From: Spirochaetaceae bacterium
Lineage (GTDB): Bacteria > Spirochaetota > Spirochaetia > SZUA-6 > Bin103
Assembly: GCA_028820215.1 (NCBI GenBank)
Contig: JAPPKD010000138.1
Span: forward strand, 1 to 64,000
Reading direction: 5' to 3'
Length of the DNA stretch: 64,000 bases
Part shown: in pieces, positions 20,743 through 28,933 of the stretch
Layout of the letters: each line of letters begins with the position of its first letter
Position numbering within the stretch: position 1 is the first letter of the stretch
Notes under the pieces: model-generated
Databases searched by the model: none
Seen by the model: only the letters and a program-made list of their open reading frames with translations
Told to the model about the DNA's origin: nothing
Program-made: the position numbers and the translations under genes

Positions 20743-21807
20743 TTGATCGGCAACAGACTCAAGCTGGCTCGCGGGGCTGCCGGCCTGTCCCTCCGAGCCC
20801 TGGAGGGCCGCATCGGCGGCCGGGTGACGGCTCAGGCGATCGGCAAGTACGAACGGAACGAGTCGATGCCCAGTTCCGGCGTGCTCATCGCGCTGGCGGA
20901 TGCCCTGGGCGTCTCCGTGGAGTACCTGACCAGCGATCAGGATCTGGTGCTCGAAGCGGTCGAATTCCGAAGGAAGGCGATTCCTCGAAAACGGGAGGAA
21001 GTCCGCGTCCAGGCGCGGGTAGTCGACCTTGTGGAGCGATATCTTACCGTGGAGGAACTACTTGCGCTGCCGAGCGTCGACTGGAAGAGACCTCGGGAGG
21101 CTCCCTATCCCGTAGTCGACGATCTCGCGGAGGTCGAACAGTCGGCATTCAGCCTGCGCACGCACTGGGACCTCGGGCGGAATCCGATTCCCAGCATGGT
21201 CGAGCTTCTGGAGGAGTGTGGGATCAAGGTTCTTGCCTTCGATCTGAGCGCGATCGGCGGCCTGACGGCGTACGCACGGCGGGGCGAAAATCGTGTCGCT
21301 TCCGTGATAGTTGTAAACTCCAAGGACTCGGGGGAGCGCCAACGCTTCACCCTTGCTCACGAGTTGGGTCACCTGGTGCTGGCCGTGGACGCCGACGTGA
21401 ACCCTGAGCCTGCGGCCCACCGTTTCGCCGGAGCGTTCCTCATGCCGGCCGATGTCCTGCGGATGGAAGTCGGCCGGCGACGGACGTCGATCGGCTGGAG
21501 CGAACTGTTCAGCCTAAAGCGTCTCTTCGGCGTGAGCGTGCAGGCCCTCGTCTATCGGTGCCGAGACCTCGGCATCATCAACGAAGCGCTGTTCAGGCGA
21601 CTCTTTCAGAACATGTCCAGGCAGGGCTGGCGGAGCCCCCCGTACCGGGAGCCTCAGGCGATCCCGCGGGAGGAGCCCACCCGGTTCGAGCGTCTGTGCT
21701 CCCGCGCACTGGCCGAGAGCGTGATCTCGGAGGCGAAGGCTGCGGAGCTGCTCGGCATTTCGGTCCGCGAGCTCCATGAGCGCATGGAGCAACCGCCGCG
21801 CCAGTAG
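20743..21807 (+). CDS. XRE-type HTH regulator with ImmA/IrrE metallopeptidase domain (second copy type)
   Basis: A 354-residue protein: HTH region (residues about 5-60, beginning IGNRLKLARGAAGLSLRAL), a linker, and a metallopeptidase domain with HELGH at residues 206-210. The TTG at 20743 was chosen for the AGAGGGGG five bases upstream and because IGNRLKLAR is the usual beginning of this domain; a GTG at 20737 is possible. The C-terminal 50 residues are predicted to hold another small helical domain (VISEAKAAELLGISVREL). It is divergent from the small membrane protein with overlapping promoters and 15 bases upstream of a PIN gene. Probably an autoregulatory repressor-peptidase that responds to stress or infection. 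Confidence 0.85.
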   Translation: MIGNRLKLARGAAGLSLRALEGRIGGRVTAQAIGKYERNESMPSSGVLIALADALGVSVEYLTSDQDLVLEAVEFRRKAIPRKREEVRVQARVVDLVERYLTVEELLALPSVDWKRPREAPYPVVDDLAEVEQSAFSLRTHWDLGRNPIPSMVELLEECGIKVLAFDLSAIGGLTAYARRGENRVASVIVVNSKDSGERQRFTLAHELGHLVLAVDADVNPEPAAHRFAGAFLMPADVLRMEVGRRRTSIGWSELFSLKRLFGVSVQALVYRCRDLGIINEALFRRLFQNMSRQGWRSPPYREPQAIPREEPTRFERLCSRALAESVISEAKAAELLGISVRELHERMEQPPRQ

Positions 21808-21822
21808 CAGGCAGCCGGACCG

Positions 21823-22350
21823 TTGCAATCCGAACACCGCGATCCCCTGCGTGTCTGCGTGTCCGATACCTCGGTGCTGATTGACCTGGATCGAGGTTCA
21901 CTCGTCGTAGCCGTTTTCGGCCTTCCCGTGGAGTTCGTGGTCCCGGACCTGTTGTACGAACGGGAGCTGCGCCAGCACGGCGGCGAGGAGCTGCGTGAGC
22001 TCGGGCTGAGGGTCGAGGAACTGGACGGATCGGGGGTGATGCGTGCGCTTGGCTACCGCGGCCGCGAACCGTCGCTTTCTCTTGTCGACAGCTTCGCCCT
22101 TGCCCTCGCGGTGGAGAACCGCTGGACACTGCTGACCGGCGACCGTGTCCTGAGGCACTTGGCGCGCTTGGAGGGGGTGGACTGCCACGGTCTCCTGTGG
22201 GTGTTCGATCAGATGGTGGAGGCCGCCGTGGTTGATCCGCTTACCCTATACTTGGGGCTCAAGGCAATAGCCGATCATCCTCGGTGCCGGCTTCCGCGAG
22301 CGGAGCTAAACAAGAGGCTTGAACGGTGGAGGCCGCGCGGAAGGACGTGA
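21823..22350 (+). CDS. PIN-domain ribonuclease-like protein (second)
   Basis: A 175-residue PIN-fold protein with SDTSVLIDLD (first catalytic Asp), YERE, LVDSFALALA and LLTGDRVLR (further acidic residues), in the usual order. It starts with TTG 21823, 15 bases after the ImmA/IrrE stop; a GTG near CVSDTSV is another possibility. It belongs with the preceding regulator as a likely toxin or effector pair, the same architecture as at 929-2750, with clearly different sequences. The pair lies between the helicase and the DUF499 gene, so it looks like a module inserted into the array or its control element. Confidence 0.75.
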   Translation: MQSEHRDPLRVCVSDTSVLIDLDRGSLVVAVFGLPVEFVVPDLLYERELRQHGGEELRELGLRVEELDGSGVMRALGYRGREPSLSLVDSFALALAVENRWTLLTGDRVLRHLARLEGVDCHGLLWVFDQMVEAAVVDPLTLYLGLKAIADHPRCRLPRAELNKRLERWRPRGRT

Positions 22351-22426
22351 TCGGGCCTTCCAAGCAGACGAGGACGAATCCGGGAAGTTGAGAGAAACCG
22401 CATCCTGAGGTCGGTGGGGAGCTTAC

Positions 22427-25400
22427 ATGGCAGTTACGAATCACGAACGAGTCGGAAAGGGGCTGGAGCTGTTGCGCGCCGGACTGGCGCCGTTCGTGGA
22501 GCGCGAGCTCAAGCGGGCGGTGCACGTCCGCGACATTGACGAGTACCGCCTGCGGCAGATCCGGAGCGATCCCGGTCCGCGGCGACGGCCGTCGGAATCG
22601 GACGTTCAGGTCCTTCTGAAGGTGATGTGGGACACGTGGAACGAGGTGTTTCGCGAGATCCTGGGCCACGCCGAGCGCAGCCTGGTCAGCGAGTTGCGCG
22701 AGCACCGCAACAACTGGGCGCACCAGCAGCCGTTCTCGAGCGACGACGCGTACCGGGCCCTCGACTCCGCGCATCGGCTGTTAACCTCGGTATCCGCGCC
22801 GCAAGTCCGCGAAGTCGACGCGCTCAAGCAGGAGTTGCTGAGGGTGCGTTTTCAGGAACAGGTCCGCGTTGAGCGGCGCCGCACCGCCAGGAGCACGCCT
22901 GCCGGCGGCGCCATCTCGGGTCTGAAGCCGTGGCGTGAGGTGGTGACGCCGCATCCGGACGTCTCCAGCGGCCAGTATCAACAGGCGGAGTTCGCTGCCG
23001 ATCTGTGGCAGATCTACCAGAACGAAGGCACGGACGAGTACCGCGACCCGGTGGAGTTCTTCCGCCGGACCTATCTCACCGACAGCCTGAAGCGGTTGCT
23101 GATCGGGGCCGTGCAGCGACTGTCTGGGTCGGGCGGTGACCCGGTCGTGCAACTCCAGACCAACTTCGGCGGCGGCAAGACTCACTCGATGCTGGCGCTC
23201 TATCACCTGTTCTCCGGCGTGCAAGCGTCCGGTCTCTCCGGCATCGACGACGTGCTGAAGGCCGCTGGCGCCAACCAGCTGCCTTCCGCGCGTCGCGTGG
23301 TGTTGGTCGGAAACCGGATCGCTCCCGGCGGTCAGGACCCCAAACCGGATGGAACTGAGGTGCAGACCCTCTGGGGAGAATTGGCGTGGCAGCTCGGCGG
23401 CCGCGCTGCGTTCGCGCGCGTGGCCGCCGCCGACGAGCGCGCCACCAACCCCGGCGATCAGCTCCGCGAGCTTCTCATCGAACATGGCCCGTGTTTGATA
23501 CTGATCGACGAGTGGGTCGCCTACGCGAGGCAACTTCACGAGGAGAGCGACCTGCCGGCCGGTAGCTTTGAGACCCAGTTTACCTTCGCACAGACGCTTA
23601 CCGAATCCGCCAAATTGGCCGGCAATTGCCTGCTGGTCATCAGCTTGCCCGCATCGGAGAAAGGCGACTCACTCCACAGTCAGCCCGACGACGCCGAGGT
23701 AGGTGGCCCACGGGGACGGGAAGCCCTGACCCGACTGCGCAACGTCGTCGACCGCGTGGCGGCCGCTTGGCGTCCGGCCACCGCCGAGGAGAGCTTCGAG
23801 ATCGTGCGGCGGCGTCTGTTCCAGCCGTTCCAGGGCGCCGAGCAGTTCAAGGCACGCGACGTGGTGGCGCGCGGCTTCTCCGAGCTCTACCGTTCGCAGC
23901 AGCAGGAGTTTCCCGCAGGGTGTCGGGAGGCCGATTACGAGCAGCGGCTTAAGGCCGCCTATCCGATCCACCCCGAGGTCTTCGATCGGCTGTACACGGA
24001 CTGGTCGGCGCTCGCGAAGTTTCAGCGCACCCGCGGCGTGCTGCGCCTGATGGCGTCGGTGATCCACCACCAGTGGGAGCAGGGGAACCGCAGCCCCCTC
24101 ATTATGCCGGGCGATCTGGCGCTGGACGACGGGCGCGTGCAGTCGGAGCTGACGCGGTATCTCGACGACAGCTGGGCGCCGATCATCGAGCGGGACGTCG
24201 ACGGCGCGGACTCGCTGCCGTTGCGGATCGATTCCGAGCAGCCGAACCTGGGCAAGTTCGCGGCGAGTCGCCGGGTGGCGCGGGCGATCTTCCTGGGCTC
24301 CGCGCCGACCACGGCGGCCGCGCATCGGGGCATCGAGGACGGTCGGGTGAAGCTCGGCTGCGTGATGCCGGGCGAGTCGCCGGCCGTGTTCGGAGACGCG
24401 CTGCGACGGCTGGCGACGGCCGCGACCTACCTGTACGAGGACAACGCCCGTTACTGGTACGCGACGCAGCCCACCGTCACCAAGCTGGCGGAGGACCGCG
24501 CCGAGCAGATACGCCGCAATCCGGACCGCATCGAGCAGGAGATCGGCAAGCTCATGCGGGCTGATCTGCGGGAAACCGGCGACTTCAGCCGGGTCCACGC
24601 GTGGCCGCATTCCGGCCATGACGTGCCGGACGATCCCGATGCGAGGCTGGTGGTCCTGCGAATCGAGCACCCGTACGGAAGGGGAGGGGAGAGCGCGGCG
24701 GAGAAGCAGGCGCTGCAGATCCTGGAGTCGCGAGGCACCTCGCCCCGTCTCTACCGGAACACCCTGGTGTTCCTTGCCGCCGACACGACACGGCTGCAGG
24801 AGCTCAACGAGGCGGTCCGGCGCTTTCTCGCTTGGGAGTCGATCGTCGCCGAGCGCGATCAGCTCAATCTTGCCCCACAGCAAGTGCGGCAGGCGGAGAC
24901 GAGGCGCGACACGGCCGCGACCGAGGCCGCATCACGGATCCCGGAGACCTACCGCTGGCTGTTGGTGCCGACGCAGAGCACACCGCAGAATCCGGTCACG
25001 TGGGATGCTGTGAGCGTCACGGGCACGGAGCCGTTGGCCGTACGCGCGGCCCGGAAGCTCAAGGGTCAGGAGGGGCTTGTCACGTCCTATTCCTCAACGC
25101 TGCTGCGCATGGAGCTGGACCGTGTCCCTCTCTGGCGCGACGATCACGTCGCCATCTCCCAACTGATCGAAGACTACGCCGGCTATCCCTACCTGCCTCG
25201 CCTGAAGGACCCGCAGGTACTGCTAGGCAGCATCCGGGATGGCGTGAGCATCCTCACTTGGGAGCACGACACGTTCGCGTACGCCGAGAGCTTCGACGAA
25301 GAAGCGGCCCGCTATCGGGGCCTACGCGTCGGGCAAGGCATCGAGGTCCATGATCCAAGTGCACCGGGACTGATCGTCAAGCCCGCAGTGGCACGGAAGC

Positions 25401-25759
25401 AGCTCGACGACGAAGTGCCGAAACCCAACGGAGGCGACACGCCGACGCCCGATCCCGGCGGGGGCGGAGACGACCCGGGCCCTGACCCGCAGCCGCCTGA
25501 TCCTACGCCGCCACCGCCACCACGGCTGAAGCGCTTCCATGGCGCCGTCACCCTGGACGCCGGTCGCGTAGGCCTCGACGCCGGCCAGATCGCCAGCGAA
25601 GTGATCGCCCACATGGACGGGCTGGTGGGAGCCAAGGTCACGGTGACACTGGAGATCGAAGCCGAGCTACCGGACGGCTTCCCCGATCACGTCGTGCGTA
25701 CCGTCAGCGAGAACAGCAGCACGCTCAAGTTCACCGACCACGGCTTCGAGCACGAGTAG
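22427..25759 (+). CDS. HEPN-DUF499 family ATPase
   Basis: A 1110-residue protein. The first 120 residues form a Swt1-like HEPN domain with RNNWAH (R94-x4-H99), the usual catalytic motif of HEPN RNases. The DUF499 ATPase follows: Walker A TNFGGGKTHS (245-254), Walker B LILIDEW (residues 358-364, with Asp361 and Glu362). After about residue 970 comes a Pro/Gly-rich linker (DPGGGGDDPGPDP...) and a small C-terminal domain (RLKRFHGAVTLD...). DUF499 proteins pair with DUF1156 methyltransferases in DISARM-like arrays; they are large ATPases thought to move along DNA. GGGGAG five bases before ATG 22427 supports the start. A fused HEPN would give it an RNase effector of its own. Confidence 0.85.
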   Translation: MAVTNHERVGKGLELLRAGLAPFVERELKRAVHVRDIDEYRLRQIRSDPGPRRRPSESDVQVLLKVMWDTWNEVFREILGHAERSLVSELREHRNNWAHQQPFSSDDAYRALDSAHRLLTSVSAPQVREVDALKQELLRVRFQEQVRVERRRTARSTPAGGAISGLKPWREVVTPHPDVSSGQYQQAEFAADLWQIYQNEGTDEYRDPVEFFRRTYLTDSLKRLLIGAVQRLSGSGGDPVVQLQTNFGGGKTHSMLALYHLFSGVQASGLSGIDDVLKAAGANQLPSARRVVLVGNRIAPGGQDPKPDGTEVQTLWGELAWQLGGRAAFARVAAADERATNPGDQLRELLIEHGPCLILIDEWVAYARQLHEESDLPAGSFETQFTFAQTLTESAKLAGNCLLVISLPASEKGDSLHSQPDDAEVGGPRGREALTRLRNVVDRVAAAWRPATAEESFEIVRRRLFQPFQGAEQFKARDVVARGFSELYRSQQQEFPAGCREADYEQRLKAAYPIHPEVFDRLYTDWSALAKFQRTRGVLRLMASVIHHQWEQGNRSPLIMPGDLALDDGRVQSELTRYLDDSWAPIIERDVDGADSLPLRIDSEQPNLGKFAASRRVARAIFLGSAPTTAAAHRGIEDGRVKLGCVMPGESPAVFGDALRRLATAATYLYEDNARYWYATQPTVTKLAEDRAEQIRRNPDRIEQEIGKLMRADLRETGDFSRVHAWPHSGHDVPDDPDARLVVLRIEHPYGRGGESAAEKQALQILESRGTSPRLYRNTLVFLAADTTRLQELNEAVRRFLAWESIVAERDQLNLAPQQVRQAETRRDTAATEAASRIPETYRWLLVPTQSTPQNPVTWDAVSVTGTEPLAVRAARKLKGQEGLVTSYSSTLLRMELDRVPLWRDDHVAISQLIEDYAGYPYLPRLKDPQVLLGSIRDGVSILTWEHDTFAYAESFDEEAARYRGLRVGQGIEVHDPSAPGLIVKPAVARKQLDDEVPKPNGGDTPTPDPGGGGDDPGPDPQPPDPTPPPPPRLKRFHGAVTLDAGRVGLDAGQIASEVIAHMDGLVGAKVTVTLEIEAELPDGFPDHVVRTVSENSSTLKFTDHGFEHE

Positions 25760-25812
25760 GCGAGTGAATCAGCCGAGCCCCAGAACGGCATCGGCGGTGC
25801 GGTGAATGGCGT

Positions 25813-25843
25813 AGTATTCGCCGCTCTTCATGCGGCGAATACT
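25813..25843 (+). promoter_or_regulatory. Twelve-base perfect inverted repeat before the Fic gene
   Basis: AGTATTCGCCGC (25813-25824) and its exact complement (25832-25843) surround a seven-base loop. No T-run follows, so this is not a typical intrinsic terminator. It overlaps the putative -35 of the Fic promoter and lies 54 bases after the DUF499 stop; it may be an operator or a processing hairpin. Confidence 0.55.
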
Positions 25844-25872
25844 TGCGCGAATCCGTGAGTATCGAGCATAAT
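25843..25872 (+). promoter_or_regulatory. Predicted promoter of the Fic gene
   Basis: TTGCGC (25843-25848), an 18-base spacer and CATAAT (25867-25872) form a fair sigma-70 promoter. The -35 overlaps the right arm of the inverted repeat, consistent with repression by a protein bound there. Confidence 0.4.
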
Positions 25873-25894
25873 CACCGCAAGACGTGCGGGGATT

Positions 25895-27097
25895 GTGAGC
25901 TGGATCTACGAGAGGGCCGGATGGCCGGAGTTCACATGGGACGAGGCGGGCTTGGCGCGCCCGCTGGCGGGTGTGCGCTACCGGCAGGGTCGACACCTCG
26001 GGAAGATGGAGGCGCTGGGCTTCGACCTCCGGACCGAGGCGAACGTCCTGGCTCTCACCGACGAAGTCGTCCGGTCCTCGGCGATCGAGGGCGAGCATCT
26101 CGATCCCGTTGAAGTCCGCTCGTCGATCGCCCGCCAGATTGGCCTCGATGTCGGAGCGCTCCCGATGCCGGGCAGGGAGGTCGAAGGCGTGGTCGCCATG
26201 ATCCTCGACGCGACGCGCAACTGCGACCGGCCGCTCACCGCCGAGCGGCTGTTCGGCTGGCACGCCGCGCTGTTTCCGACGGGACGCAGTGGGATGACAC
26301 GCATCACCGTCGGCGCGTGGCGCACCGACGAGGCGGGACCGATGCGGGTCGTGTCGGGACCGATGGGCAAGGAGAGGTTGCACTTTCAGGGGCCCGCGGC
26401 GTCGCGGCTCGCCGATGAGATGGATCGCTTCCTGGAGTGGTTCGAGTCCTGGTCGATCGATCCCGTGCTCCGGGCGGGGGTCGCCCACTTCTGGTTCGTG
26501 ACGATCCACCCCTTCGATGACGGCAATGGGCGCATCGGCCGCGCGATCGCCGAAATGGCGCTGTCACGAGCGGACGGAACCAGGGAGCGCTACTACAGCA
26601 TGTCGTCGGCGATCGAGGCTCGGCGCGGGGAATACTACCGCCAACTCGAATCCGGTCAGCGAGGCAACCTCGACATCACGGCGTGGCTCGCCTGGTTCCT
26701 GGGCTGCCTCGACCGAACCATCCAGCACGCGGACGAACAACTCGCCTCGGTCCTCTTCAAGGCCAGCCTGTGGGACCGGATCAACGAGCAGCCCGTGAAC
26801 CATCGCCAGCGGACGATCATCAACCGCCTGCTCGGCGACTTTGAGGGGCATCTGACGACGTCGAAGTACGCCTCGATCGCCAAGTGCTCGAACGACACGG
26901 CGCTGCGCGACATTCGGGAACTGCTCGCCCGCAGAATCGTTGTCCGTAACCGCGCGGGTGGCCGCAGCACCAGCTATCGGCTTCACTTCCCGGGAGAGCG
27001 TCACGTGCCTCGGAACAACTCGGTGAGCACCAAGCTGCTTGAACGAGACGAGTCCGGAGCCGATACGGAGGAGTCGCGAACTCCGTCCGCGATATGA
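25895..27097 (+). CDS. Fic-family AMP-transferase with N-terminal inhibitory motif
   Basis: A 400-residue Fic protein with an N-terminal DUF4172-type region, the inhibitory SSAIEG motif (residues about 62-67, class II pattern S-x3-E-G) and the active-site loop HPFDDGNGRIGR (about 207-218). A winged-helix-like tail (residues about 320-370) follows. Fic proteins transfer AMP or another group to a target protein and the inhibitory Glu keeps them quiet until triggered. It is the last gene in the methylase-helicase-DUF499 array on this strand and has its own promoter with the inverted repeat above. The GTG at 25895 is a plausible but weak start (its binding site is close). Confidence 0.8.
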   Translation: MSWIYERAGWPEFTWDEAGLARPLAGVRYRQGRHLGKMEALGFDLRTEANVLALTDEVVRSSAIEGEHLDPVEVRSSIARQIGLDVGALPMPGREVEGVVAMILDATRNCDRPLTAERLFGWHAALFPTGRSGMTRITVGAWRTDEAGPMRVVSGPMGKERLHFQGPAASRLADEMDRFLEWFESWSIDPVLRAGVAHFWFVTIHPFDDGNGRIGRAIAEMALSRADGTRERYYSMSSAIEARRGEYYRQLESGQRGNLDITAWLAWFLGCLDRTIQHADEQLASVLFKASLWDRINEQPVNHRQRTIINRLLGDFEGHLTTSKYASIAKCSNDTALRDIRELLARRIVVRNRAGGRSTSYRLHFPGERHVPRNNSVSTKLLERDESGADTEESRTPSAI

Positions 27098-27298
27098 CGG
27101 ATAGATGCTGGTCCCGGACTGTCGGTCTTTCGCATACGGCTTGCTGCTCTCCGGATCTTCGTGAGCGTCTTCCGTTGCCGCCTGGGAGAGTGGTTGCATG
27201 GCTCTGGGGATTGCCATAGACTCTGACATGCGACTGCGCTGGAAGAACATGTATAATCCAAGCTCAGACCAGAGCAGCCTTGGGCATGAGAACAGGAC

Positions 27299-28931
27299 GT
27301 GCTGAAGCTAAAGAAATCAAGTCTCGATTGGGCTCTGAGGAGCGCTCTTCGGTACTACAATCCTCACTTCCCGCGTCCTTTCGAATTCGACGCGATCAGG
27401 GCAGCATGGGGTGACATTAGGGATGTTCTAGCAGACAGGAATCTGCTCGACTACGATAATAATGGGGTTCGTGACTACAGGCGAGTCCTAACGGCAAAGA
27501 GCCCGTTGGGATTTCGCGTGGTCACGCAGCTAGACCCGATAGACTCGATCCTCGCTCGCGCCGCTCTCTATGAAATCGCCCGCGATCTCGAGAGCTCGAG
27601 GTATTCCCCTGCGAGAAACACCAGCTTCTCTTTCCGGCTCAAGCCAGATAAGAAGACCGGGATGCTCTTTGACCCGCGCTATACGTGGAGGGAGTTCCAT
27701 AGGGTCACTAAGAAGCTGGCTGAGTCAGGCGACCTACGTTGTGGTGACGGATATTGCGGATTTTTATCCGAGCGTTTACCTTCATCACCTGGAAACAGTG
27801 TTGGATGATGCGGTGTCAGCATCGGGAAGAAAGTCGCATGTGAAGTACCTTCTGAACTACGTGAAGGTAATGAATGACAACCAGACCCATCGAGGTCTGC
27901 CAATAGGCCCGGTTTTCTCGGCCCCATTCGCAGAGCTGGTGCTGGATGAGATAGATCGATTGTTGATAGCAGATGAGGTTGTGTTTACTCGTTTTGTAGA
28001 CGACATGAGATTGTTCTGCAAATCTGAGGGAGAAGCACACAAGAAGCTCGCGCATCTCGCGCAGGTTCTCTATGACCAGAGGAGTTTCGGCCTTAACGAG
28101 CAGAAGACATCTGTATTGCCAATCGATGAGTTTATGAATCGATACACGGTTAGCCCTGAAGAGAGGCAGGCTGAGGCGATTATGAGCAACTTTGGAGATT
28201 TGATCGAGGAGCTCGGAATAGAGGTTGACTTTTACTCGGATTCTGACGTTGTAACCTTGGACGAGAAAGATCTCAAACGCGTGAATGAGCTTAATCTGGA
28301 AAGGCTACTTGGGCAGGAGCTACAGAGGAAATTCATCGACTACCCATTTCTTTCGTTTCTCCTGGGAAGCTTGGCGGCATTTGACAATGCTAATGTCGTA
28401 GATCTGCTTATTGAGCCAGATAGGTTGAGGAAGATCCGTCCTCGTATGCGATCGCTAGTTGAATATCTGAGCAAACTTAAGTCCTTGTCGCCGCGGCGTA
28501 GGAAGGATGTCGGCAAAGCAATACTTAGTATGGTGGATGATCCGATTATTGGCGCCCTGCCGTTCAATAAGGTATGGCTCTTTAGCCTGTTTGCCAAATC
28601 TGGGGAGTGGGGAAACAAGGGCAAGCTGGCTCAGCTTGCGCGTTCGGGCAACGATCCGCTGACGCGGCGCGAATTGTTGCTTGCAGTGGGGCGTGTGCGG
28701 CACAAAGCGTTTTTTCGGAGTCATAGGCATTTGCCGATGGATGCTGATCCATGGGTGCGGCGTGCCCTTCTCGTGGGGATGAGCTGTTTGGAGGAGGGTG
28801 AGAGGCGGCCAATGTACAAGGCGCGGCGGATGTACCAACTCGACGAGTTGGACCGGATCGTAATTGACTGGGCCGAGGCTGGAGGCCTTCTAAAGTCTCA
28901 AACTCGCGTGTTGAATCAGAACGAGGTGTAG
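27299..28931 (+). pseudogene. Reverse transcriptase of defence type, one frameshift
   Basis: Two overlapping frames together make one reverse transcriptase. The first (from GTG 27299) begins VLKLKKSSLDWALRSALRY and FPRPFEFDAI, as in bacterial abortive-infection and DRT-type RTs, and reads correctly to TKKLAESG near 27,725. The RT continues in the +1 frame with VVVTDIADFYPSVY (motif A), GLPIGPVFSAPF (motif B) and FVDDMRLF (the YxDD site) to 28931. The whole span is 1633 bases, one more than a multiple of three, so a single extra base explains the break. About 200 residues at the C-terminus are helical and not recognised. Base composition is AT-richer than both neighbours, so it was probably acquired recently. 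It may be a real pseudogene, a sequencing error or, less likely, a programmed shift. Confidence 0.65.
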
Positions 28932-28933
28932 GG

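Noticed and set aside
27098..27298. A retron-type msr-msd RNA upstream of the reverse transcriptase.
   Set aside because: No long complementary a1/a2 arms could be found by eye; a TATAAT at 27252 may simply be the RT promoter.
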